Of a stretch of DNA of 64,000 nt, positions 13,501-23,963 are shown piece by piece (position 1 is the first letter of the stretch; each line of letters begins with the position of its first letter). A model generated the notes under the pieces. The model ran no database searches and was not told the origin of the DNA. It was given only the letters and a program-made list of their open reading frames with translations. The position numbers and the translations under genes were made by a program. This DNA is from Cynocephalus volans (Eukaryota > Chordata > Mammalia > Dermoptera > Cynocephalidae). Location: contig NC_084462.1 in the NCBI RefSeq assembly GCF_027409185.1, positions 158,025,490 through 158,089,489 of the forward strand, written 5' to 3'.

Positions 13501-16500
13501 GTGTTAATTATATGCATATCGTTGTGCAACAGATCTCTAGAACTTTTTCATCTTGCAAATCTAAAACTCTGTACTCGTTGAACAACTCCTCTTTCCCCCC
13601 TCCCTCAGCTGCTGGCAACTACCATTCTACCTCCTCTCTCTGTTTGGATTCATATAACTAGAATCATGCAGCATTTGTCTTTTTGTGACTGGCTTATTTC
13701 GCTTAGCATAATGTCCTCAAGCTTCATTCATATTGTAGCATTTGACAGGATTTCCTCCTTTTTTAAGGCTTAAAAATATTCCATTGTATGTATATACCAC
13801 AATTTTTTTATCCACTTATCCACCACTGGGCATTTAGGTTGCTTCCACCTCTTGGCTGTTGTGAATGATGCTGCAATGAATATAGGTGTGCAAATATCTC
13901 TTTGAGATCCTGTTTTCAATTCTTTTGAATATATACCCAGAAGTGGGATTGCTGGATCATATGGCAATTCTGTGTTTAATATTTTGAGGAAACTCCATAC
14001 TGTTTTGCACCATCTTATATTCTCACCAACAGTGCACAAGGGTTCCAATTTCTCCATGTTCTCACCAACACTTGTTAATTTTTGTTTGTTTGGTTTTTTT
14101 TGATAGTGGCCATTATAACAAGTGTGAGTGATATCTCATTGTGGCTTTGATTTGCATTGCCCTGATAATTAGTGACACTAAGCATTTTATCATATACCCA
14201 TTGGCCATTTCTATATATTCTTTGAAGAAATGTCTATTCAAGTCTCATTTTAAAAATTGGATTATTTGTTTTTCTCTTGTTGAGTTGTAGAAGTTCTCTA
14301 TATATTCTGGATATCAACCCCTTATCAGATATATGATTTGCAAATATTTTCTCACACTCCACAGGTTGCCTTTTCATCCTTTGCTAGGCAGAAGTTTTTA
14401 AGATTGATGTAGTTCCATTTGTCTATTTTTGCTTCTGTTGCCTTGTTTTTGGCATCTTATCCATTGCTAAATCCAACGTCATGTAGCTTTCCCCCTAAAA
14501 AACTTTCTAGGTGGGCTGGCTCATGGCTCACTTGGGAGAGTGTGGTGCTGATAACACCAAGGCCGTGGGTTCGGATCCCATATAGGGATGGCCGGTTCGC
14601 TCACTTCAGAGAGTGTGGTGCTGACAACACCAAGTCAGGGGTTAAGATCCCCTTACTGGTCATCTTTAAAAAAAAAAAAACCTAGGATTTTTATATTTTC
14701 AGGTCTTAAGCCTTGTTAATTTTGAGTTAATGTTTGTATGTGGTGTAATGTGAACATCCAAACTCATTCTTTTGCATGTGGATATCCAATTTTCCCAACA
14801 ACATTTGTTGAAGAGACTATCCTTTCCCCATTGCATAGCCTTGGCAGCCTTATTGAAAAATCATTTGGCCATATACATGAGATTTTATTTCTGGGCTCTC
14901 AATTCTGTTCCATTGGTCTCTATGTCTGTCTGTATGCCAGTACCATGCTGTTTTGATTATTGTGGCTTTGTAATATGTTTGAAATCAAGAAGTGCAAGGC
15001 CTCCAGCTTTGTTTTTCTTTCTCAAGATTATTTTGGCTATTCTGGGTCCTTTTAAATTCCGTGTAAGGTTTTGGATGCTTTTTTCTATTTCTACAAAAAA
15101 TGTCATTGGGATTTTCATAAGGATTGCATTCAATCTGTAGATCACTTTGGCTAATATGGACATTTTAACACTATTAAGTCTTCCAATCCATGAACATGGA
15201 ATGTCTTTCCATTTGTGTCTTTCTTAATTTCTTTCAGTAATGTTTTGCAGTTTTCAGTGTACAGGTATTTCACCCCCTTGGTTAAGTTTATTACTGAGTA
15301 TTTTATTCTATTTGATGCTATTGTAAATGGAATTGTTTTCTTAATTTCTTATTAAGATTGTTCATTGTTAGTGTACAGAAATGTAACTGATTTGTGTGAT
15401 TCTGTATCCTGCAACTTTGCTAAATTTGTTTACTAGTTCTAACATTTTTTGTGTGTGGAATCTTTACAGTTTTTTACATATTAGATCATGTCATCTGTGG
15501 ACAGAGATCATTTTACTTCTTCCTTTCCAGTTTAGATGTCTTATATTTCTTTTTCTTGCGTAATATCTCTGGCTAAGAATCCCGGTATTATATTGAACAG
15601 AAGTGGTGAGAATGGACATCCTTGCCTTGTTTCTGATTTTAGAGGAAAAACTTTCAGTTTTTTACCATTGAGTATGATGTTAGCTGTGGGTTTTTCATAT
15701 ACAGACTTTATTATTTTTTCTTTTATTCTAAGCCTAACGCGTCTGGTGTTCCCAGGCAGTCTCCCATCCAAGTACTGCTTAGCTTCTGAGATCAGACAAT
15801 ATTGGGCATGTTGAGGGTGGTATGGCCATAGTCACATTTATTACGTTGAGTTAATTTCCCTCTATTTCTTGTTTGTTGAGTGTTTTTATCATAAAAAGGT
15901 GTTGAATTTTGTCAAATGCTTTTTCTGCACCAACTGAAATGAAAATGTTGGGTTTTATCCTTCATTCTGTTAATGTAGTGTATTATATTAATTGATTTTG
16001 GATGCTGAATCATCCTGTGTTCAGGGGTAAATCCCACTTGGTCATGGTGTATAATCCTTTTAATGTGCTTTGCTGTTGATTTCACTTTGCTAGCATTTTA
16101 CTGGGAACTATTTTATCAATATTCATCAGGGATATTAGTCTATAGTTTTCTTGTAATACCTTTGTCTAGTTTTAGTATCAGTGTAATGATGGCCTCATAA
16201 AATGAGTTTGGAAGTGTTCCCTCCTCTTCAATTTTTTGAAGAGTTTAAAAAGGATCGGTGTTTATTCTTCTTTAAATGTAAGGTAGAATTTTACAGTGAA
16301 GCCATCTGGTCCTGGGCTTTTCTTTGCTGGGAAGTTTTGTGGTTACTGATGTAATCTCACTAGTTACAGGTCTGATAAATTTTTCTATTTCCTCATGATC
16401 CACTCTTGGTAGGTTGTATGTTTCCAAGAATTTTTCCATTTCTTCCAGGTTATCCAATTTATTGGTATATAATTTTTCATAGTAGTTTATCTTTTTCTTT

Positions 16501-19500
16501 TTTTTGACCAGTAAGGGGATCGCAACCCTCAGCATGGTGTGGTCTGCACCACGCTCAGCCGGTGAGCACACCTGCCATCCCTATATAGGATCCAAACCCA
16601 CGGCCTCGGCGCTACTAGTGCCGCACTCTCCTGAGTGAGCCACGGGGCCGGCCCTTCATAGTAGTTTCTTATAATCCTTTTCTGTTTCTGTGGCATTGGT
16701 TGTAAAGTCTCCCCTTTCATTTCTGATTTTTGTTATTTGATTCTTTTTTTCTTAGTCTAGGTAAGGGTTTGTCAATTATCATGATCTTTTTAAAAAACTA
16801 GATTTTCGTTTCATTGATTTTTCTATCGTTTTTCTAGTCTCTATTTTGTTTATTTCTACTCTAATCTTTATTATTTTCTTCCTTTGGGTTGAATTGTTTT
16901 TTGTAGTTCCTTGAGGTATAAAGTTAGGTTGTTGGCTTGAGATCTTTCTTTTTTAATGTAGGCATTTATCCCTATAAACTTCCCTCTTAGTACTGCTTTT
17001 GCTGAATCTCATAAGTTTTGGTATATTGTGTTTTCATTTTTATTTTTCTTGGGATATTTTCTAATTTTCTTTGTGATTTCTTCTTTGATCAATAGGTTGG
17101 TCAAGAATATGTTGTTTAATTTCCACATCTTTATGAACTTTCCAGTTTTCCTTTTGTTATTTAGTTTCATTCCATTGTGGCCAAAAAAGATCATTGATAT
17201 GATTTCAATCTTCTTAAATTTAAGACTTGTTTTGTGATCTAACATGTGATCTATCCTGGAGAATATTCCATGTGCACTTGAGAAAAATGTGTATTCTGCT
17301 GTGTGGGGTGGACTGTTCTGCATTTCCAGTTGGTCTATTGGTTTGTTCAAGTCATCTGTTTCCTAAATGATCTTCTATTATTGTAATGCTATGTATATTA
17401 TTGAAAGTGGGATATTAAAATCTCCTGCTATTATTGTGTACCTACAATTCTGTAAATATTTGCTTCATATATTTGAATGTTCTGGTGTTAAGTGCATATA
17501 TATTTATAATTGTTATATCTTCGTGGTAATTATCTTTTTATATGATGTCATTCTTTTTCTCTCATGAGTTTTTTGACTTAAATTCTATTTTTTCTGATAC
17601 AAGTATGGTCACTCCAGCTCTGTTTTGGTTATCATTTGCATGGAATATCTTTTTCTATCCTTTTGCTTTCAGCTGATATGTGTACTTATATCTAAAGTGA
17701 ATCTTTGTAGATGGCATAGAAGTTGGACTTTGGTTTTTTATCCATTCAGCCACTCTGTGTCTTTTGGTTGGGGAGTTCAATCCATTTACATTTAAAGTAA
17801 TTACTGATAGGGAAGGACTTACTATTGCCATTTCGTTAATTTTTCTGTGTATGTCTTCTGGTTATTTGTTCTCCTCTTTTCCTCTGTTGCTGCCTTTCTT
17901 GTGTTTTATTCATTTTTTGTAATGACATGCTTTGATTTCTTTCTCATTTTCTTTTGTGTAACTCCTATAGGTATTTTCTTTGTGGTTATCAAAGGGAATT
18001 ATATAAAAATCTTATAGTGATAACAGCTCATTTTAAACTAACAGCTTAACTTGAATCACATACAAAAGCTCTACTCCTTTACATCTTCCCTCTACTCCTG
18101 CTTTTTGTGTTTGATGTCACAAATTACATCCTTTTACATTGTGTATCCATTAACATACTTTTATAGTCATGTTTATTAAAAAATAATAATGCTTTTATGT
18201 TTTAAATTCTATCCCACAATTAAAAATTATTTATGCACCACCCATTAGACTACTGTAGGATTTTGGTATTTACCTATATATTTACCTTTAACTGAGAGCT
18301 TTATGTTTTTGTATACTTTCATGTTGCTGTCTAATATCTTTTTGTTTCAACTTGAGGACTCCCTTTAGCATTTCTTATAAGACAGGTACAGTGATGATGA
18401 ACTCCCTCAGCTTTTGATCATCTGGGAAGATCTGTATTTCTCCTTGATTTCTGAAGGATGGTTTTGCTGGATATAGTATTCTCGTTTGGCAGTTTTGTTT
18501 TGTTTTTTTCTTTTGGCACCTTGAATATATCAAACCACTCCATCACTCCCTTCTGGCCTATAATGTTTTTGCTGAGAAATCTGCTGATGATCTTATGGAA
18601 AGTAACTCAAATGTGACAAGCTGCTTTTTTATTGCTGCTTTCAATATTCTTTGTCTTTTACTTTTGATAGTTGGATTGTAATGTCTCAGTGTGGGCTCTT
18701 TGGGTTCATCCAACTTGGAGTCCTTTGAATTTCTTATATTTGGATGTTCATTTTCTTTCTCAGATTTGGGAAGTTTTTGGCCATTATTTCTTCACCTAGG
18801 CTGTCTTCCCCTTTCTCTCTCTACTCCTTCTGAGATGTCTCACAAGTCCACTAGATTTTCTTCACTTTTCTTCATTCTTTTTTCTTTTGTTTTTCTGACT
18901 TATTAATTTCAAATGACCTGTATTCAAATTCACTGATTCTTCTGCTTCATCAAATCTGATGTTGAACCTCTCCTCTAGTAAATTCTTTCAACTCAGTTTT
19001 TGTGCTATTCAGCTCCAGAATTTGGGGGGGGGGGTATAGTTTCTCTTTGTCAATATTCTCACTTTGTCCATGCATCATTTTCTTGGTTTCACTTAGTTGT
19101 TTATCTACATTCTCTTGTAGTTCATTGAGCTTTTTTAACATTATTTTGAATTCTTTGTTAGGTAACTTATAGATCTGTTTCTCTAGGGTTAGTTTCTGGA
19201 GATTTACTTTGTTCCTTTACTTGGGCCTTGTTTCCTTGTTTATTCATATTCCTTGTTATCTTTTGCTGGGATTTGGGCATTTGAAAAAAGTCACCACCTC
19301 CCCAAATCTTTACAGACTAGCTTTGTACAGGGGAAGACTGTCACCAAACAGCCCAGCTAATCTATGGATCTCTCAAACCTTTTCTGGTTATGTGTCTTCT
19401 CGGTTTACTTTGAGAGGTTTGCCTTTTTCTTTTGCAGAAGCTCATGATCTCTTGTTCTCTCTGGCAATTATCTGTGGTGCTGCAACTTCTGAGCTGTACT

Positions 19501-21350
19501 TTGTTCTAATTCAAAGTATGTTGATTCCCCATCAGTGCTCCAAGTCATACAAGACGGAAACCAATCCCTCAGGCAACCCCTGAAAAGCTGTAATGTTGAA
19601 CATACAATCCACTTTTCTCTTTCCCTTTAAGGGAGAAGCTGCAAGTTGGGCATATTCTCCTGATCACACTGAGTTGTTCTGGCTTGAGGAAAGGGCTATC
19701 TCAGGTTGTGTAATGGCTTTTCTTACCCATTTCAACGCAGCTGTTCTGGGCTTTGTATTTGCCTGGGATACTGCAACTTCTTAACTGGTTTCTGAAGTTT
19801 TCATAAAGGCTTTTTGGACCTTATATTATTGTTTAGCCAGTGTCTCTGTGGGGTTATGAAACCTGGAGCTTCCTATTCCTCCATCTTGCTGACATTATTC
19901 TCAGATGGCTGTCAATTTTCATTGGTATTAGGATAAGTGCACCCTTCTCCTACCATACAGCTACTCTTCCTAGTTTGCTATTTCAGTTTCGCACAGACCT
20001 GGGAAACCAGGTAACTTAGCTTTTAAAGAATGTTATGATTTATGTAAGTAAATGGATTATAAAAGCAAAACAGACCTGAGAAATTGAGGGTGAAGGATTT
20101 GAGACCACTCTTTCCAGACGTTCACTTAGTTCTGAAAGTGTTTCCTTGGCCCAAGATTAACAAGTCTGACCTCTGAATACATTAGGTATTACTTGTGTTT
20201 TAAGAGAACTTAATTTTTTTTTTTTTTTTGTATTTCTGTAAAAACTAGAGTAAAGCTCTGGAGTTTCCAATAAGCACCATAAGCAACATTTTATTTAAGG
20301 CTTCGCTTCTGGCTGAAAGGAGAGCATTATCTCTCAGTGTCTGACCCTTCCAAATATAAAATGTCTCCTGGAAGTTTCATATATTGGTTTCTCACCAGCC
20401 ATCTTGGGTATAATCAGTAGGTTTATGTATCTTAATTAGTAAGCCAATCAGCAAAATCATTGAGCAGCCTGCCTCTTTGGTTATATGCTATATTTATAAA
20501 CATGTTCAATTCAGATCTGGCCTCACCATCCAGTAATCTACTTTCAGAGAAAAACAAACTGAGAAGTAGAATGAAGTGGTGACTTATGCTCCAGGAGTCA
20601 CCTGGAGTTACAGAATCCAGGAACCTAATTTTAATTACCTGGCTCACAACTGCCTCCTATTTGTGTCTGAAGCCACATTACAGAAAGATATCAGAAACCA
20701 TGACTGGAATGAGAGCTTCTCTGCAAATCAATATTCCTGGTTCAAGCAAGTCCCCTGGTATAGAGACTGCAAAGTCCCAGGTAGCTTTCCTGAGGGGGGG
20801 CATTCCACTGTTAGCACCACCCCAAAAGAAAGAATTAATCCCATTTGCAACCAATAAATAAGAAATGGCTAGTGATTAGCAGCTGTGGAGGACAAGTTGT
20901 TGGTCCCAATGAGTGAGTGAGTGAGTGAATGGATGGATGGATGATCATTTAGTCAGTTCACCTACTGAAATCACTACTAATTCATGCTTTATTATATAAC
21001 CACAGCCAGGGGACCCTGGTATGGATTTTCCTGGTCCTTTCAGACCAGGAATGATTTTGACTGTGGGTTGGAAATTAAATAGGAGAACAATCCTCCTGCC
21101 AAACTTATCCTCCAATATAAAAAGTTTAAGTCATTTGGTTTCTCAGCAGTGAGATTCTTGTTCATTTTCCTGAACAACTTGGAGACCTAGCTTACCTCAA
21201 ATTACAATATAGTTTGCAGAAGAAGGTTGCATGGGCACAGGCCGTGATCGTCAGTCCCCGAGAACGGTGCTGCAAATACAGCCAGGTACGATCTTCCTCT
21301 GAAATCCCATGTTCAAACTGCAGGGACTCAAGATCCTTTAGCATGTCCAT
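6854..21350 (-). CDS. NOXRED1: NOXRED1, NADP-dependent oxidoreductase domain-containing protein (3'-incomplete)
   Basis: Five coding exons on the minus strand, in transcript order: 21196-21350, 12675-12871, 8401-8581, 7658-7809, 6854-7076. All have GT/AG borders and join in one frame to give 302 whole residues plus two bases of codon 303. The start is taken as the ATG at 21350, giving [11 protein letters not shown], as I remember for the human protein. Residues just after the exon 2 start carry an IIGGGHLG loop, the glycine-rich turn of an N-terminal Rossmann fold. The family resembles pyrroline-5-carboxylate reductase and F420-dependent oxidoreductases, but I know of no proven substrate. The human protein is about 359 residues, so roughly 55 C-terminal residues lie in an exon that I could not find in 1-6853. 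VIPAS39 lies upstream in the same orientation, as in human. A possible 3' splice site ending at 21373 suggests a separate 5' non-coding exon. Confidence 0.93.
7425..7474 (+). repeat. Perfect 25-bp tandem duplication
   Basis: The 25-base unit beginning taaagggtccaaataatcag occurs twice without mismatch and without a gap, so the duplication is recent (or a recent assembly slip). Confidence 0.95.
7535..7582 (+). repeat. (AC)24 microsatellite
   Basis: 48 bases of uninterrupted AC in the NOXRED1 intron between exons 4 and 5. Confidence 0.97.
7658..7809 (-). CDS. NOXRED1: NOXRED1 coding exon 4
   Basis: Completes codon 178 and codes residues 179-228 ([15 protein letters not shown] ... CPYSPA). Acceptor acttccag, donor GCTG|GTAATG. 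The split glycine codon G|GG joins cleanly to exon 5. Confidence 0.9.
7988..8075 (+). repeat. L2/MIR-like fragment
   Basis: tgtgccaggcactgggctaa is a hallmark of L2/MIR 3' parts. Confidence 0.6.
8401..8581 (-). CDS. NOXRED1: NOXRED1 coding exon 3
   Basis: Completes codon 118 (D), codes residues 119-177 and two bases of codon 178. Includes [18 protein letters not shown], a core strand of the Rossmann domain. The acceptor is cctcttag; the donor is CCCAG|GTATC at 8400. Confidence 0.92.
8890..9070 (+). repeat. MIR fragment
   Basis: gatgaggaaactgagccttc followed by cccaaagttacacagctcac is the MIR core and tail. Confidence 0.75.
9324..9722 (+). mobile_element. Solo LTR-like relic (MaLR/ERVL type, tentative)
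   Basis: Has the layout of a MaLR LTR: ccccaaaactcattgaaact near the start, aagaaataaattttatctct near the end and ggactaata as terminal part. Non-coding. Family assigned from memory. Confidence 0.6.
10028..10470 (-). mobile_element. Second LTR-like relic, opposite orientation
   Basis: Starts tattagtccatttctgttgc, the reverse complement of the end of the element at 9324-9722, and continues cacctttcaattatcataat. No internal coding region links the two. Confidence 0.55.
10540..11430 (+). mobile_element. Old L1/HAL1-like 3' fragment
   Basis: Contains LINE ORF2-tail relics such as caatgaaagacatattaaaa and aatactactcaggaataaaa, and a 3' part (cacatgtgtcaaaacctcaa). Lies in a NOXRED1 intron. Confidence 0.65.
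11546..11666 (+). mobile_element. t-SINE, monomer
   Basis: gttagctcagttggttagag is identical to the D-arm of mammalian tRNA-Ile. A-rich tail; flanked by atctctactga / atctctattga. Confidence 0.88.
12050..12290 (-). mobile_element. Old L1 3' end, antisense
   Basis: tgaagtataatttacgtgaa and agatacagaacatttccatc are typical of antisense old L1 3' UTRs; both recur in diverged form at 47620-47740. Confidence 0.6.
12675..12871 (-). CDS. NOXRED1: NOXRED1 coding exon 2 (Rossmann dinucleotide-binding loop)
   Basis: Completes codon 52, then residues 53-117. Contains [20 protein letters not shown], the beta-strand and glycine-rich turn expected to bind NADP, and ISTRRPEAL, where the basic pair could contact the cofactor phosphate (inference). 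Borders are ttttccag acceptor and CTGG|GTGAG donor. Confidence 0.93.
13084..13192 (-). mobile_element. t-SINE, monomer
   Basis: Poly-T end at left. Flanked by aaagtatacctcttttc (13067-13083) and aaagcatacctcttttc (13193-13209), one mismatch in 17. Confidence 0.9.
14513..14682 (+). mobile_element. t-SINE, dimer, inside the old L1
   Basis: Both units complete; second unit ends ccttactggtcatcttt plus poly-A. Opposite in orientation to its host L1. Confidence 0.9.
15730..15833 (-). pseudogene. 5S rRNA retropseudogene inside L1
   Basis: The minus strand reads ggccataccaccctcaacat ... ctgatctcagaagctaagca ... gtacttggatgggagactgc ... aggctt, a clear full-span 5S rRNA. It has CpG decay and lacks about 16 internal bases (ggtcgggcctggttag region) at an AG/AG microhomology; this removes the intermediate element of the internal promoter. 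It interrupts the old L1 ORF2, in L1 orientation. An A-rich stretch (agaataaaagaaaaa) and a short taataaa repeat on both sides suggest L1-mediated retroposition. Probably inactive. Confidence 0.88.
16490..16654 (-). mobile_element. t-SINE, dimer (variant right unit), inside the old L1
   Basis: Perfect 13-bp duplication ttcatagtagttt at 16477-16489 and 16655-16667. The right unit has the variant read as gtggtgcagaccacaccatg on the minus strand, shared with 35717-35890. Confidence 0.92.
19920..21180. other. Non-coding, NOXRED1 first coding intron outside the old L1
   Basis: Mostly unique sequence. Overlapping 91-93-codon frames at 20576-20861 have no family likeness and no splice context. One simple repeat at 20909. 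Confidence 0.5.
20909..20943 (+). repeat. (GAGT)n(GGAT)n short tandem repeat
   Basis: gtgagtgagtgagtgaatgg then atggatggatg, in the first coding intron of NOXRED1. Confidence 0.9.
21196..21350 (-). CDS. NOXRED1: NOXRED1 coding exon 1
   Basis: Codes residues 1-51 and two bases of codon 52, ending LYCNL before a GTAAG donor at 21195. The reading frame runs upstream to a TTG but no in-frame ATG lies above 21350. A tgtcactgcag acceptor-like string ends at 21373, so the exon may begin at 21372 with a short 5' UTR. Confidence 0.9.
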
Positions 21351-21372
21351 TTCCAAGCCACCATCTCCTGCA

Positions 21373-22319
21373 GTGACAGATACCAATCAATTTGGCTCCC
21401 CATCCTAGAAGAAGAGGGGTCTATGCAGGAAGGTGTGTGTATAATGGTGTGTGTGCCCAGGTCACAAGCAGTCAAGATGGTGGGTTTCAGCACCTCTCTC
21501 CTTCCAGATTCTGAACGTAGAATTCACTTCTCTGTTTAAGTGCAGGTACTTGAGGATTCCTAGACTGCCCATGAATACTGGATTTATGAAAAACTGAACA
21601 GAAACTCAAAGTAATGTTTCTCCACACAGGTTACAGGCTGTTTTTCAACAGATGAATTTACAGGGTTTCACAGGAGTTCTTGGGCCAGAACCTTCCCCCT
21701 TCCATTCCCTCCTAGGTTTCAGAAATAGGACTAAACACATAGGACCATGTATCAGAGAAATTCTTCCCTTTCACTAAACTCTGTGTTCCCCATAGGATAG
21801 AAAAGAGCCCAAACTAAGTGATCACTGCTCCCCTGTCTAGGGCAAGGACATCTCAATTTTAGAAAATAAACCCAGAGATACATAAACCCATCCACATATC
21901 TCTCTCACCAAGCAAACTGATATATGCTCTTCTCAGTACTTCTGTTTCTGGAAGGTAAGAACTACGTGTCTAAGGAGAATTACACAAGAAAGTTGTCATT
22001 ATGACTCATTAGCTACCAGATTACTTGTCTTTGAGTCTTAAAGGGGCCAGCCGCACCTAGAGGTTTTCCTGACTTGAACACAAGGACACGAGTTCCTTTC
22101 ACTACTTCTAGGAGTACTACACCACGGCAGTATAAGGACCTCCTTTTCCCAACAGAAGATTCTGGATTCCTAGTTTTTTTGCAGACTGGAATATCACAAA
22201 GATCTCAGCACTACTTATTTTTCCAATCCCTTCTTTGTGTGTTCAATACATCAATGATCTATTTTATAGCACCAGTGACACTGAAATCAGAATTCAAAAC
22301 TACTCAAAGTCTCTATCCT
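21373..22319. other. Region upstream of NOXRED1 coding exon 1
   Basis: About 950 bases of mostly unique sequence with no CpG island, which is unusual for a promoter of a broadly expressed gene. A 5' non-coding exon could lie here but no convincing donor was picked. Confidence 0.4.
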
Positions 22320-22406
22320 CTTTTGAACTTTTCAAAAAAAAATTTGAGGTGAAATTCACATAATATAAAATTAGCCATTTTAACGTGAACTCAGTGGTAC
22401 ATTCAG
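22320..22406 (-). mobile_element. Left half of an old antisense L1 3' end split by the younger L1
   Basis: tgaggtgaaattcacataat is L1 3' UTR in antisense. It continues after the insertion at 29206-29410 (cattcttacacttcccaaag ... cctgttctagatattgcaca). Confidence 0.7.
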
Positions 22407-22421
22407 AATGTTCTCCAACCA

Positions 22422-23963
22422 AGGTTTTCAAGATGGCGGTGGCTGCAGCAGCTGGCGCGGAGTAGCTGAGGTGGAAAAGGCGGTCACTGGGCCTCAGGCA
22501 GCCAGGAAACTTGTGGACCTTCCTCTTGCCATCTCTTAAGGGAGAACTGCTGCTGCTGGCTGGTCGTGGGGGCTGAATGCCACTTTCCCCCAGCAGGAGA
22601 GGCTGCCTCATTTACAGGCAACAGCTTTGAAGAATGGAGCTGGAAAAGAACTGTTTCTTAGCTGCAAAAGCGAGTCTTGAAACAGGGAACACGGCGCCAG
22701 GGCTGCTGTGGATGCAGCCAGGATCCCAGAGGCCGGGGCCGCGCTGAAGGCAGCCAGCTGCCCTATTCAGGATTCGAGGTTTCAGGCCGGCATTAAAGAA
22801 GATTCCTGGGAGTGCCCGAGCCGCGCCGCGACTGAACAGCCCGAGGCGGCAGCGGCCGAGAACAGGAAAGGCGGCAAACCAGAGACAGAGAGTGAGCGCC
22901 CGACCTGGCACAACCCTGTGAGTGACCCCTGGACCAGCCCTGTTCGGGGGGCTGATGCCCACCCGGCTCCCGCCTGCATCACCAGGCCACTCACCGCCCC
23001 GGGGCTGCCTCCATTTTCCCAGGTGCTGGCAGCTCCGCCTGGCTCGGCCGTCACTGAGCCTTCCCACTTGCTTGGCCTGGCGCAGGGCTTTCTGGACCCT
23101 GCGGGCCGGCCTCCCCTCCTACTCCCTCCGCGGTTCTCTGGCGGGGCTGGTGGCGGGGGGCGTCCCTGGCCAGTGTTGGGAGGGCAAGGAAGTACGGGTG
23201 GGCCGACTGACACTCCACCACACCCTGGGCTCCGCCCCCGGTAAACTTCCTGTTACTGGGAGGCAGATACCATCCCTGCGGCCACCAGTTCGGAAAAAAG
23301 CCTAACCAATTTCTGGTTGGGAACAGTGTGGTAGGAGACTTCCCAGGTCCGCTTGAACTTGCCGGAGAGCTGGCTGCAGGTGGGCGCTAGATTCGGCCTA
23401 TGCCGGGGGGATACAAAGGTGAACAAGTCCCAAGAAAGATCTACACAGTGCTACAAAGGCACCCAGAGCGACCGGTCGTCTGTGCCTACCAGAAACCTGA
23501 CAGACTTCCTGGGTGAGGCAGTGCTGAGCAGGGTCTTGAAGGCCCAGCTGATAGACGAGGGTTACAGAAGACACGCCCCAGCCCAGCACAGTGCGCACAG
23601 AGTGGGCAGACGTGCGGCCAGGGAGGCGGAGACTCGACAGAAACCACACACCCTGTGGGGTTGCCACTGCACGATCCAACAGCCTGGGCCAGAGCACACG
23701 GAACAGGGAGAAGTCCTGCACAGGAAGTGAAAGCTCAACAGAGATCACACACCCTGTGGTACGTGATCCAGCAGCCCAGCAGAGTCCAAGCTGACCAGAA
23801 AGGTGGCTCCCCGGAGAAGCCCAAGACCCGAGGCAACCACACACACAAGGCACTAGAGGCCAACTGAGCAGTCACGGAGGTAGCCATACGAAATTGGCAA
23901 CCACAGCAACATCCTAGTTAGTCATTAGTCTCAAACCGGTGGACTGTGAAACCCCCAGCCACA
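22422..23963 (+). promoter_or_regulatory. L1 5' UTR / internal promoter
   Basis: 1.54 kb, strongly GC- and CpG-rich against its surroundings. Long open frames on both strands (up to 178 codons plus, 151 codons minus) come from base composition and show no recognisable protein. A block ctcgacagaaaccacacacc at 23633 recurs at 23734 with few changes, a 101-base offset, hinting at an internal duplication. Confidence 0.85.

Larger units (their letters stand above)
13436..19907 (-). mobile_element. Old near-complete L1, antisense, with nested insertions
   Basis: On the minus strand the sequence runs from a 5' end (agcaagatggaggaatagg, 19880-19907) through ORF1/ORF2 relics to a 3' UTR and poly-T at 13436. 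Relics include [28 protein letters not shown] and [12 protein letters not shown] 12-bp duplication, gctgtcaatttt, is at 13424-13435 and 19908-19919. It has many stops and lies in the first coding intron of NOXRED1, in gene orientation. It contains two dimeric t-SINEs and a 5S pseudogene, so it predates them. Without inserts it is about 6.05 kb. Confidence 0.88.

Noticed and set aside
22708-23853. Open frames of 121-178 codons on both strands in the L1 5' UTR
   Set aside because: They lie in a GC-rich UTR, overlap each other on both strands and show no domain or conserved start.
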